Shown: positions 23,201 to 32,881 of the stretch, piece after piece
Position numbering within the stretch: the first letter of the stretch is position 1
How the letters are laid out: every line of letters begins with the position of its first letter
From: Nocardioides sp. B-3
GTDB lineage: Bacteria; Actinomycetota; Actinomycetes; Propionibacteriales; Nocardioidaceae
Reading direction: 5' to 3'
Length of the DNA: 64,000 bases
NCBI RefSeq assembly: GCF_024703895.1
Contig: NZ_CP087968.1
Coordinates: 3,596,001-3,660,000, forward strand
Made by a program: the position numbers and the translations under genes
The notes under the pieces: generated by a model
Seen by the model: only the letters and a program-made list of their open reading frames with translations
Databases searched by the model: none
Told to the model about the DNA's origin: nothing

Positions 23201-23294
23201 GGCTGGTGGAGCCAGTGACAGGACGGTCAGCCCCGGCACCGGGGGCCAAGGTCGTGATGGATGCCGGGACACGCCCGGTGCGGAAGTTCGCCAC
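20266..23294 (-). CDS. large secreted protein with many Ca-binding TSP3-like repeats, paralogue B (frameshifted)
   Basis: About 1010 residues from GTG 23294. A signal peptide (LTVLSLAPPATAAPLPAA after an early frame change) precedes a beta-rich domain like that of paralogue A, then a run of about ten Asp-rich loops of the form DTDGDGLSDGAEV (22260-21310), an Ig-like domain (TPTVTGTAEPGATVTVTEGG, near 21240-20990), further loops, and the shared basic C-terminal module ending near 20266. Such repeats bind calcium and stiffen surface proteins. Frame changes lie near 23240, 22975, 21825, 21250, 20720, 20660 and 20545. A perfect palindrome follows the stop. The DNA of the loops is itself repetitive, so length should be confirmed. 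Confidence 0.75.
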
Positions 23295-23669
23295 GGTGCT
23301 TCCTCTCGGTCGTCAAGGCTGCCCCGTGACAGCCTCCAGCGAGACGCGACGCCCTACGCGACTGAATGACGTCTCGCGCAACGAACGTTCCAGAAATCCA
23401 ACGAAGTGGAACAAAAACACCACAATTGATGACGGCGGACCGCCCGTGGACTAGACCACCTTGCGAAAGGCCCTCGAGTCCGCATGGGCGGCGGGGGAGG
23501 TGCGGCCCCAGTTGGACTCCCGGTGCGACGCGGTAGTCTTCAGGGTGCGCCAGAGGTCTGTCTGAGTTCCATACGGAGCGGACTCTCGCTCGCTATCTCT
23601 CATCGGTGGTGAAACCGGCCCTTGCGCGTGTCCGCACGACTTCTATCCATCCAAGGAATTAATTCCCTT
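23295..23669. promoter_or_regulatory. divergent promoter region of paralogue B and rpsA
   Basis: A 375-base stretch without a gene. It holds an unusually AT-rich patch (about 23390-23430) with an inverted repeat GTTCCA (23387-23392) and TGGAAC (23407-23412), which could be an operator for paralogue B. The part near rpsA forms the 5' leader; an imperfect inverted repeat AAGGAATTAATTCCCTT overlaps the ribosome binding site just before ATG 23670. I could not place promoter boxes with confidence. Confidence 0.5.
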
Positions 23670-25163
23670 ATGACGAGCACCATCTCCGCTCTTCCCGATT
23701 ACGACGCGCCCCGGGTCGCGATCAACGACATCGGTTCTGAAGAGGACTTCCTCGCGGCCATTGACGCGACCATCAAATACTTCAACGACGGCGACATCGT
23801 CAGAAGGCACCATCGTCAAGGTCGACCGTGACGAGGTCCTCCTCGACATCGGTTACAAGACCGAAGGTGTCATCCCGTCCCGCGAGCTCTCGATCAAGCA
23901 CGACGTCGACCCCTCAGAGGTCGTTTCCGTGGGCGACGTGGTCGAGGCCCCCGGTCCTCCAGAAGGAGGACAAGGAAGGCCGCCTGATCCTGTCCAAGAA
24001 GCGCGCACAGTACGAGCGCGCCCGGGGCACCATCGAGCAGGTCAAGGAAGAGGACGGCGTCGTCGAGGGCACCGTCATCGAGGTCGTCAAGGGCGGTCTC
24101 ATCATCGACATCGGCCTGCGCGGCTTCCTGCCCGCCTCGCTCGTGGAGATGCGTCGCGTCCGCGACCTGCAGCCCTACGTCGGCCGGGTCCTCGAGGCCA
24201 AGATCATCGAGCTCGACAAGAACCGCAACAACGTGGTCCTGTCGCGCCGTGCCCGGCTCCGAGCAGACCCAGTCCGAGGTTCGCCACGGCTTCCTGACCC
24301 AGCTCCAGAAGGGTCAGATCCGCAAGGGTGTCGTCTCCTCGATCGTCAACTTCGGTGCGTTCGTGGACCTCGGCGGCGTCGACGGCCTCGTGCACGTCTC
24401 CGAGCTGTCGTGGAAGCACATCGACCACCCGTCCGAGGTCGTCACCGTCGGTGACGAGGTCACCGTCGAGGTCCTCGACGTGGACATGGACCGCGAGCGC
24501 GTCTCCCTGTCGCTCAAGGCCACCCGGGAAGACCCGTGGCAGCACTTCGCCCGCACCCACCAGATCGGTCAGATCGTGCCCGGCAAGGTCACCAAGCTGG
24601 TGCCCTTCGGTTCGTTCGTCCGCGTCGAAGAGGGCATCGAGGGCCTCGTGCACATCTCCGAGCTGGCCGAGCGCCACGTGGAGATCCCCGAGCAGGTCGT
24701 CCGGGTCAACGACGACGTCATGGTCAAGATCATCGACATCGACCTCGAGCGTCGCCGGATCTCGCTGTCGCTCAAGCAGGCCAACGAGACGGCCACGGCC
24801 GCGGACGTGGAGGAGTTCGACCCGACCCTCTACGGCATGACCGCGACCTACGACGAGCAGGGCAACTACGTCTACCCCGAGGGCTTCGACCCCGAGACCG
24901 GCGAGTGGCTCGAGGGCTTCGACGACCAGCGCGCCGTCTGGGAAGAGCAGTACGCCAAGGCGCACACCCGCTGGGAGGCGCACGTCAAGCAGCAGGCCGA
25001 GGCGAAGGTTGCCGAGGCCGAGGCCAACGAGGCGACGTCCTACTCCTCCGGTGGCGACGACGTGTCCGAGACCGGTGGCGACACCGGCGGTGCCAGCGGT
25101 TCGCTCGCGTCCGACGAGGCGCTGCAGGCGCTTCATGAGAAGCTCACGGGTGGCCAAGCGTGA
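23670..25163 (+). CDS. rpsA: 30S ribosomal protein S1 (frameshifted)
   Basis: About 497 residues from ATG 23670, preceded by AAGGAA. Four S1 RNA-binding domains are visible: GTIVKVDRDEVLLDIGYKT, GTVIEVVKGGLIIDIGLRG, GVVSSIVNFGAFVDLGGVDG and GKVTKLVPFGSFVRVEEGIEG, followed by an acidic Ala/Glu/Gly-rich tail, the usual actinobacterial form. S1 helps the 30S subunit bind mRNA during initiation. Frame changes near 23803, 23951 and 24250 break an otherwise fully conserved sequence; the expected frame is restored by removing single bases, which argues strongly for sequencing error. Its last 31 bases overlap the end of the convergent ligase gene. Confidence 0.97.
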
Positions 25164-26620
25164 ACATCTGACTGATGGTCAGATCGGCTTTCCTCGAACG
25201 GCTCACCGGCCTCGCCGGTGGGCCGTTCAGGCATTTCAGGGCCGCTCGAGCAGGCCGGGCAAAGGTCGCGGCGCACCTTCCCGGTGGCGGTCAGCGGCAG
25301 CTCGGCCACGCGCACATACGTCTTCAGGGCGCTTCGCTGGAGCGAGTACGGCGATCGCGTGCTCGCGCAGCTCAGCGTCGGTCGCCGTACCGACGACCGC
25401 GGCGCAGACGCGCTGCCCCCAGTCGGGGTCGGGGCGGGCGAACACCGCGACGTCGTCGATGCCCGGCAGCTCGCGCAGTGCGTTCTCCACCTCGAGGGGG
25501 TAGACGTTGACGCCCCCGCTGATCACCGGGTCGTCACGGCGACCGTCGAGGAAGACATAGCCCTCGGAGTCGATCCGGCCAGCGTCACCGACCGTGAACG
25601 CCGGCCCGGCAGGGGTCACGCGCCGGGCCTCGACAGTCTTGGCAGGATCGCCGAGGTAGGAGAAGCGAGCATGTGGCGGCACCACGCACCACAGCCGACC
25701 ATCGGCGTCAGTGGTGATGGAGCGACCCGGCCGGGCGCGGCCGACGGTGCCCGGGTGCGTCAACCAGTCCTCGGACCGGCAGGCGGTGAACTGGCCCTCG
25801 GTGGAGCCGTAGAACTCCCACGTCGACCCGGGCGGGAACGCCTCGATCAGACGGTGCTTGAGTGCCGGCGGACAAGGTGCTCCCGCGTGCGCGACCAGCC
25901 GGAAGGACGAGAGGTCAGGGGTCCCGACCTCGTCCCAGTGCGCGAAGAGTCGCTGGAGATGGGTCGGCACGCAGAACATCGTGGTCGGCCGCTCGGCCCC
26001 GATCGCCGCCGTGATGCCCGCCGGGTCGAAGCGGCCCGGCACCACGATCCGGCCACCGGCCAGCAACGTGCCCATCGCGAACCGCAGGGGAGCCGAGTGG
26101 TGCAGCGGGCTGAGCACGAGGTTGACGTCGTCGGGGGAGAAGCCCCACAGGTCGCGCTCCTCGGTGACGAGTGCTGCGGCGTCGGCGGGAGTCAAGAGCC
26201 CCGAGAACACGCCCTTGGGAGTGCCGGTGGTGCCGCTCGTGCAGTGGATCGGCCGGCCCTTCGGCAGTCCGCGACGCCGGCCCCGTGGAAACGTCGCGAG
26301 CAGGGCATCGACCTCGGGGCCCGGGGTGAGGACCGGGTCGGGGGAGATCGGAGCCGGGGATCCGCTCCCGCTCGGCGTCCGTCAGTGCAGGGTCGAGCGG
26401 CACCGGGAAGATGCCCGACGCAAGGAGGGAGAGCACCGAGTCGACGTGCGCGTGCGAACCGGGGACGAGCAGTGCGACCCGGGATCCGGGGCTGAGCCCG
26501 GCGGCGTCCATGACGCCATCCAAGCAAAGCCGCGGCGGGTTCCTCAGGGGCGGGGGACCGGGTGACGGCGGAGCTCGACGGGGCCGAGCTCGTCGTGGTC
26601 GTCGGCGTGGGTGGCCGCAC
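25133..26620 (-). CDS. AMP-binding acyl-CoA ligase-like protein (frameshifted)
   Basis: About 495 residues. The ANL-superfamily motifs are present: HCTSGTTGTPKG phosphate loop near 26250-26200, a central AGAPCPP and YGSTEGQF stretch, GDAGRIDSEGYVFLDGR and the C-terminal hinge plus LPLTATGKVRRD with the catalytic Lys. Such enzymes activate a carboxylic acid as acyl-AMP and transfer it to CoA. The acid is unknown. The start is uncertain; GTG 26620 is the most upstream in frame with ALLDGVMDAAGLSPG, and it would overlap the small membrane ORF at 26544-26702. Frame changes lie near 26515, 26370, 26215 and 25290. It converges on rpsA with a short overlap. Confidence 0.82.
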
Positions 26621-26702
26621 CGGCGAACAGGTCGTGACGCGCGTAGCTCACGAGGTAGGCAGCGATGGCGGTGGCGACGAGGATGAAGAGGATGGTGGTC
26701 AT
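26544..26702 (-). CDS. small single-helix membrane protein (tentative)
   Basis: A 52-residue open frame from ATG 26702: residues 3-20 form one strong hydrophobic helix (ILFILVATAIAAYLVS), followed by a charged tail with several His and Asp residues. It overlaps the proposed start of the acyl-CoA ligase by 77 bases in another frame, which makes one of the two starts doubtful. The clean helix at the N-terminus and the position just after a divergent promoter favour a real small gene. I do not recognise a family. Confidence 0.4.
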   Translation of the reverse strand: MTTILFILVATAIAAYLVSYARHDLFAGAATHADDHDELGPVELRRHPVPRP

Positions 26703-26730
26703 GGCAGTAATTCTGCGCCCGCATTGATGC

Positions 26731-26744
26731 TGCCACCAGTGGCA
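26731..26744. promoter_or_regulatory. palindromic operator candidate
   Basis: Perfect palindrome TGCCACCAGTGGCA in the 93-base gap between the small membrane ORF and the GlxA-type regulator. Related half sites (GGCAGGAA and TTCCTGCC, 26741-26776) follow on the right. The arrangement fits a site where the adjacent regulator controls both divergent genes. Confidence 0.55.
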
Positions 26745-26795
26745 GGAATGACAGTGTTGGTTGATTTCCTGCCAGTCGTGCGCCAGCATGTCCCC

Positions 26796-27740
26796 ATGAA
26801 GAAGGTCGCGGTCGTGGTGCAGGACGGAGCGGAGCCCTTCGGCCTCGGGGCGATGTGTGAGGTGTGGGCCGAGCCCTACCACCCCGAGGACGACAACCCG
26901 GTCTTCGACTTCGTCGTCACCACGCCCCGTCCCGGCCGGGTCAAGGGCAGCGCCTTCGACCTGTACGTCGACCCGGGTCTGGAGGCCGCCGCCGACGCCG
27001 ACTCGGTGTGCGTCATCCCCAAGCGCGGCTACCTCGACCCGTCACCCGAGGTCGTCGAGCTCGTCCAGCACGCGCACGCGCGGTGCCTTCGTCTTCGCCC
27101 ACTGCACGGCCGCCTTCGTGCTCGGCGAGGCCGGGCTGCTGGACGGCAAGCGGTGCACGACGCACTGGCGACACGTGGACGAGCTCGCGGGTCTGTATCC
27201 CGAGGCACAGGTCGACGGCGGCGTGCTCTACGTCCGGGGAGGGCAACATCGTCACCGGTGCGGGCTCCGCGGCAGGCCTCGACGCGGCCCTGCACCTGAT
27301 GCGCCAGCAGTTCGGTGCGCGCGTCGCGGCGTCGGCCGCCCGCCGGATCGTGGTGCCGCCGCACCGTGACGGTGGCCGGGCGCAGTTCATCGCGCGCGAT
27401 ACCGGTGTGCGAGTCGGAGGCGCTCGCCCCGCTGCTGGCCCGGATCTCGACCAACCCGGCCGAGGAGCTCACGGTCGAGACCCCGGCCCGGCACATGCAC
27501 ATGTCGCCGCGGACGTTCGCCCGCCGATTCAAGGACGAGACCGGCACGACGCCGTACAGCTGGGTGCTCGCGCAGCGTGTGCAAGCAGCCGAGGAGCTGC
27601 TCGAGCAGACCGACCACTCCATCGACTGGATCGCCGGCGAGGTCGGCTTCGGCAACGCGGCGACGCTGCGCCACCACTTCGGTCGCTACCGCGGCGTGAG
27701 CCCGGTGGAATATCGACGGACCTTCAGCGAGACCGCGTGA
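26796..27740 (+). CDS. GlxA-type AraC family regulator (frameshifted)
   Basis: About 314 residues from ATG 26796; a GTG at 26779 is less likely. The N-terminal half is a DJ-1/PfpI (class I glutamine amidotransferase-like) domain, with HCTAAFVLGEAGLLDGKR as in GlxA-type regulators, and the C-terminal third is an AraC helix-turn-helix pair (MSPRTFARRFKDETGTTPYSW ending in IDWIAGEVGFGNAATLRHHF). These proteins activate or repress nearby genes in response to small molecules that are mostly unknown. Frame changes lie near 27080, 27240 and 27405. It diverges from the small membrane protein and the acyl-CoA ligase, which are its likely targets through the palindrome at 26731. Confidence 0.88.
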
Positions 27741-27762
27741 CCACCTCGGTAGCCTTGCATCC

Positions 27763-29043
27763 GTGACACACCAGCCGCTCTCATCACTGTCCCGTGACGA
27801 CATCGCCTCGCTCCTCGAGCAGCAGCAGTCGGCGTACGCCGAACTGCAGGCCAAGGGCCTCAAGCTCGACCTGACGAGGGGCAAGCCCTCGGCCGCGCAG
27901 CTCGACCTCTCCGACGAGCTGTTGAACCTGCCGCGCGGGTTCAAGGACAGCAGCGGCACCGACGTGCGCAACTACGGTGGGCTGAGCGGTCTGACCGAGC
28001 TGCGCGAGATGTTCGCCGACCTGCTGTGGGTCGAGCCGGAGCAGGTCGTGGCCGGTGGCAACTCCAGCCTGACGATGATGCGCGACTGCCTGATCTTCAT
28101 GCTCCTGTTCGGTGCGCGACAGTGACCGGGCGTGGAGCAAGGAGGACCGGATCAAGTTCATCTGCCCCGTCCCCGGCTACGACCGCCACTTCACGCTGCT
28201 CGAGTCCCTCGGCATCGAGATGATCACCGTGCCGATGAACGACGACGGGCCGGACGCCGAAGCCGTCGCTCGCCCGGTGAAGGACGACCGCTCCATCAAG
28301 GGCATGTGGATCGTGCCGACCTACGCCAACCCCGCCGGCTCGATCTGCAGCCGGGGAGGTCGCCGCGCGGCTCGCGTCGATGGAGACAGCCGCCAACGAC
28401 TTCAAGATCTTCTGGGACAACGCCTACGCGCTGCACCACCTGACCGAGGAGGAGGCGAAGAGTGCCGACATCCTCACCCTCGCCTCGGCGGCCGGCCACC
28501 CGGACCGGCCGATCATGTTCGCCTCGACCTCCAAGATCACGTTCGCCGGCGCCGGCGTCGCGTTCCCCGGCCGCTTCGGAGGCCAACATCGCGTGGTACC
28601 TCGCACACCTCGGCAACGGCTCGATCGGCCCGGACAAGGTCAACCACCTGCGCCACGTCCAGTTCTTCGGCTCGGCCCGGGGCGTGCGCGACCACATGGC
28701 CAAGCACCGCGAGATCATCGCGCCGAAGTTCGAGGAGGTCGACCGTGTGTTCTCCGACCGCCTCGGCGGCTACGAGGTCGCGACTCGGAACAAGCCCGCA
28801 GGTGGCTATTTCATCAACCTCGATGTCCTGCCCGGCACAGCGGCGCGGGTGATCGCGCTGGCCAAGGACGCGGGCGTCGCGCTCACCCGGGCCGGGTCGT
28901 CCTTCCCGCACGGCGACGACCCCAACGACCAGAACATCCGGATCGCGCCGACCATGCCGCCGCTCGACGAGGTGACGGCCGCGATCGATGCCGTGGCCAC
29001 GTGCGTGCTGCTGGCGGCGGCAGAGAAGCTGTCGCAGGGCTGA
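27763..29043 (+). CDS. aspartate aminotransferase, Rv3722c type (frameshifted)
   Basis: About 426 residues from GTG 27763. The sequence follows the PF12897 aminotransferase group closely: LDLTRGKPSAAQLDLS, NYGGLSGLTELREMFADLL, VAGGNSSLTMM, PVPGYDRHF, FWDNAYALHHL and the PLP lysine in STSKITFAGAG. The Mycobacterium member Rv3722c is an aspartate aminotransferase that supplies nitrogen from glutamate to aspartate, so the same reaction is likely. It is distinct from the aspC/aspB fold group I enzymes in its N-terminal region. Frame changes lie near 28122, 28352 and 28583. The sulfotransferase starts one base after its stop, so the two are co-transcribed. Confidence 0.92.
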
Positions 29044-29044
29044 C

Positions 29045-29902
29045 GTGTCCTTCCTGCCCTTCACCTTCTCCATCGTCGGCGTGCAGAAGGCGGGCACGTC
29101 GACCCTGCAGTGGATGCTCAACCAGCATCCCGAGGTGGCGCGCCCGCCCCGCAAGGAGATGGGCTGGTTCGACGTCGATGACGCGACTGGCGCGACGCCG
29201 ACCACTCGGCGTACGGCATCAGGCACGCGAAGCCGATCCACATCGCCTCCCGGGCGACGCGACGCCGCGCTACCTGCTGATGCCCGGGTCGCTGGAGCGG
29301 ATGCACGAGCAGCGCCCCCGACATGCGCCTGATCGCGGTCTTCCGCGACCCGATCGACCGCCCGGGTCAGCCAGTGGGTGATGGTGCGCGAGCGCCAGCC
29401 CGACAAGGCGCCGGACTGGCCCGAGATGATGGCGTGGCGGCCCGACGACTTCCCGACCGAGCTGCCGGCGGAGTTCGACGGGCGCGGCGGACGAGCGAGG
29501 TTCATGCGTGCCTCCGGCGTGATCCGGGGCTACTACGGCGGGCAGGTCCGGCACGGGCTCAGCGTCTTTCCCCGCGAGCAGTGGCTCTTCCTCGACTTCG
29601 CGACGCTGCTCGCCGAGCCCAACCCGACGCTCGACAAGGTCACCCGGCACATCGGCGTGGGCCGGTTCAAGCCCTATCCGCCGCTTCGGCAGCTGATGGC
29701 AGGCTCTCCGAGCATCTCCGGTACGGCGCCCACCGGCGCCGACCTGATGACGCTGGCGCGCCCCCTCGAGCCCGAGCTGGCGGAGTACGTCGCACTGACG
29801 GGCCTCTCCGTCGACCACTGGACCACCGAACGCCTGCTCACCGGTGATCTGGACGCCGCCGAGCAGGCGACGGTCTACGCCCGCAAGGCCGGACTGGCCT
29901 GA
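29045..29902 (+). CDS. sulfotransferase domain protein (frameshifted)
   Basis: About 285 residues from GTG 29045, immediately after the aminotransferase stop. The 5'-phosphosulfate binding loop (SIVGVQKAGTSTLQWML) is at the N-terminus and the 3'-phosphate binding segment (VFRDPIDR followed by SQW) is near 29340-29380, as in PAPS-dependent sulfotransferases with a heparan-sulfotransferase-like fold. The C-terminal half (FPREQWLFLDFATLLAEPNPTLDKV) is also typical. It would transfer sulfate from PAPS to a sugar or lipid hydroxyl. Frame changes lie near 29190, 29250, 29320 and 29365. The acceptor is unknown; the window also holds a secreted arylsulfotransferase-family gene. Confidence 0.83.
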
Positions 29903-29906
29903 GGCG

Positions 29907-31713
29907 TCAGGCCGCCTCGGCGAGGCTGCCGCGGATCAGCGTGGCGTAGTGCCCGCCCCGGAGCAGCAGCTCCTCGTGGGTGCCCAGCTCGACGACCCGG
30001 CCGTGGTCGAGGACCGCGATCCGGTCGGCATTGCGCACGGTCGAGAGCCGGTGCGCGATGGTGATGGTGGTGCGACCCCTGGGCGAGCGAGTCGAGGGAC
30101 GCCCGGATCGCGCGCTCGGTCTCGTTGTCGAGGGCGCTGGTGGCTTCGTCGAGGACCCGGGATGGCCGGGTCGCGGAGCAGGGTGCGGGCGATCGCCAGC
30201 CGCTGCTTCTCCCCGCCGGAGAACCGGTGGCCGCGGGAACCGACGATCGTGTCGTAGCCGTGCGGCAGCCCCGCGATCAGGTCGTGGATCTGGGCGCGGC
30301 GAGCGGCGTCCTCGATCTCCTCGTCCGTGGCGTCGGGGCGGGCGTGCAGGAGGTTCTCGCGGATGCTGGTGTGCATCAGGTAGGTCTCCCGGGTGACCAT
30401 CCCGACTCGACTCGCGAGGTCGGTGGCTGCCACGTCGCGGACGTCGACGTCGTCGATCAGCACCCGACCGTCGGTCGGGTCGTGCAGGCGGGCGACGAGG
30501 CCGGCGAGGGTCGACTTGCCGCTGCCGGTGGCGCCGACCAGCGCGAGGCTCGAGCCGGCCGGCACGGTGAGGTGGATGTCGGTGAGGACATCGCTGTCGG
30601 CGTCATAGCCGAAGCCCACGTGCTCGAAGGTGACCCCACCGCCGGACCGGGGGAGTGGCGTGGGGTCGACCGGCTCCGGAAGATCGATCGGCAGGTCGGC
30701 GTACTCGAAGATCCGGGAGAACAACGCCATCGAGGCGGTGATCTCGACGCCCACGTTGAGCAGTCCCATCAGGGGGCGGAACAGGGTGCCCCGGAGGGCG
30801 ATGAAGGCGACCGGGGTGCCGATGGTCATGCCACCCGACGTCGCCGGGAAGCCGGCAGCGAGGTAGATGGCGGCGGGGATGGCGGAGAAGATGATGTTCA
30901 TCGTGGCCATCCGCCAGCGACCGGCGAGGCGGGAGCGGATCTCGAGGTCGACCAGATCGGCCGAGGTCTCCTCGAAGCGGGTGCTGAGGGCGCCGCCGAC
31001 GCCCGGGGTCTTGGTGAGGAGCACGCCGCTCACGGAGAGTCCCTCCTCGATCTGCACGTGCAGGTCCGCGAGTCAGCGCTGCCGCTGGGACGTGAGCTTG
31101 TGGCGCATGCGCGCGACCTGCCGGGTCAGGAAGACGGCCGGCGGGATGACGATCAGGGAGAGCAGCGCCGGGCGCCAGCTCAGGGCCACCATGGCCGCGG
31201 CGGTGCCGACGACGACGGTGACGTTGGCCGCGATCGAGGTGGCGGTGCTGGTGACCACGCTCTGCATGCTGCCGATGTCGTTGACGAGGCGCGACTGGAC
31301 GTCGCCGCCACGGGTCCGGGTGAAGAACCCGAGAGACTGGCGCTGCAGGTGCGAGAACAGGTCGCTGCGCAGGCGGTGCATGACGCGCTGGCCGACCGAC
31401 GTCGACAGCCGGGTCTGCACGACGCCGATGGCGGCGGTGGCGATCGCGACTGCGAGCATGCCGAGCACCAGCGTGACCAGCAGGCGCACGTCCGGCGGGG
31501 GAGCGCCTCGTCGATGACGTGGCGCACCGGGAAGGGCTGGGCGAGGCCGATGACCGAGCTGACCATGATCAGGGCGATGACGACGACGAGGGTGCCTCGG
31601 TGCGGCGCGAAGAGGCGCGATCCGGGTGAGGGAGACAGGGTGGTCCGCGAGCTGCCGCTTGTCGGCGGGGTCGGGACGGCCGCTGCGGGAGCGGCGGGAG
31701 CTCTGCTGGTCAT
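29907..31713 (-). CDS. ABC transporter, fused permease and ATPase (interrupted)
   Basis: About 602 residues from ATG 31713. An N-terminal six-helix exporter domain (LVVVIALIMVSSVIGLAQPFPVRHVIDEALP) is followed by a nucleotide-binding domain with Walker A ALVGATGSGKSTL, the Q-loop, signature FSGGEKQRLAIARTLLRDP and a Walker B that is split by a frame change near 30160. It is a half transporter of the multidrug/lipid exporter type and probably works as a dimer. Besides frame changes near 31640, 31500, 30160 and 30075, there is an in-frame TGA at 31073-31075 between two well-conserved parts. It diverges from a MarR gene with a palindromic operator between, so export is probably induced by a ligand of that regulator. 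Confidence 0.85.
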
Positions 31714-31743
31714 CCATGCGACCAACTCCTTTCGAAGTATGTC

Positions 31744-31758
31744 GTGAGGTAACCTCAC
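31744..31758. promoter_or_regulatory. MarR operator candidate
   Basis: Perfect palindrome GTGAGGTAACCTCAC around a central A, in the 83-base gap between the ABC exporter (start 31713) and the marR gene (start 31797). Its core GGTAACCT also occurs at the second MarR and ABC pair at 42021-42051. Confidence 0.75.
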
Positions 31759-31796
31759 TATGAGGGTGCAACGCCCACGGGGCTAGGGTTGTTCCC

Positions 31797-32221
31797 ATGG
31801 GTTCCCCGACGTCCGACTCGACCGGTGACCTGCTGATGGCCGCCGCCCGGCAGATCCGCCGCGAGACGGCCCGGGAGCTCGACGCCCGGGGCATCACCCC
31901 CGCGCAGTCGCGTGCGCTGAAGGTGATCGCGTCGTCCGAACCCGTGAGGCCCTCCGTGCTGGCCACCCGGCTGCGGATCACCCCGCGCTCGGCCACCGAG
32001 GTCGCCGATGCGCTCGAGGAGCGCGGCTGGATCGCCCCGCTCGGCCGACCCCACCGATCGGCGGGCCACGACGCTGGCGCTGACCGACGCCGGACGGCTG
32101 CTGCTCCGGAAGATCGAGGATGTCCGCGGGCAGGCCGCGGAGCGCGTGCTCGACGTCCCGGGGGGAGCGTGACCGCCGTACGCTGGACCGGATCCTCACG
32201 AAGTTGGGAGAGCAGGGGTGA
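31797..32221 (+). CDS. MarR family transcriptional regulator (frameshifted)
   Basis: About 141 residues from ATG 31797. The winged helix region is clear: QSRALKVIASSEPVRPSVLATRLRITPRSATEVADALEERGWI, then, after a frame change near 32045, the wing DPTDRRATTLALTDAGRLLL. MarR dimers repress neighbouring efflux or catabolic genes and release DNA when a phenolic or lipophilic ligand binds. It diverges from the ABC exporter across a 15-base palindrome, and its stop overlaps the coaE start (GTGA at 32218-32221), so coaE is co-transcribed and may be partly under its control. Confidence 0.88.
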
Positions 32222-32815
32222 GCTCGAGAGTCGGACTGACTGGGGGGATCGCCTCCGGCAAGAGCACGGTCTCGGCGATGTTGGCCGAGCTCGGCGCGGT
32301 GATCATCGACGCCGACGCGCTCGCGCGCGAGGTGGTGAAGAAGGGCACTCCGGGCCCGGACGCGGTGGTGGCCGAGTTCGGATCCTCCTTGCTCACGCCA
32401 GCCGGCGACCTCGACCGGGCGGCGATGGGTGCGCTGGTCTTCGGCGACGCCGAGGCCCGCAAGCGGCTCGAGGCGATCGTGCACCCGCTGGTGTTCGAGC
32501 GGATGGTCGCACTGGAGGAAGCAGCTGGGGACGACGACTCGGTCGTGCACGACATCCCGCTGCTGGCCGAGGGCGGTCGCGCCGACTCGTTCCGATGCGG
32601 TGATCGTCGTCGACTGCCCGCCCGAGCTCCAGATCGCGCGGATGATGGCCGACCGCGGCTGGACCCGCGAGGACGCCGAGTCGAGGATCGCCGCCCGGGC
32701 GTCGCGGGAGGACCGGCTCGCGATCGCGACCCACGTCATCGACAACACCGGCACCCCCGACCAGCTCCGCGATCGGGTGGTCGAGGTCTTCGTGTCCCTC
32801 CGGGCCGACGCCTGA
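32218..32815 (+). CDS. coaE: dephospho-CoA kinase (frameshifted)
   Basis: About 199 residues from GTG 32218, overlapping the MarR stop. The P-loop LTGGIASGKST is at residues 7-17, followed by VIIDADALAREVV, the HPLV stretch and, after a frame change near 32593, VIVVDCPPELQIARMMADRGWTREDAESRI, all typical of CoaE. It phosphorylates the 3' hydroxyl of dephospho-CoA in the last step of CoA synthesis. The break is one extra C (TTCCGAT for TTCGAT), as expected from a sequencing error in an essential gene. coaE normally follows rpsA closely; here 7 kb separate them. Confidence 0.94.
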
Positions 32816-32881
32816 CTGCGCTCGGAAGGCAACACCCCTGCGGGCCTTTCACCGGTGCCGGAAGTGTGCTCGACTGACGGG

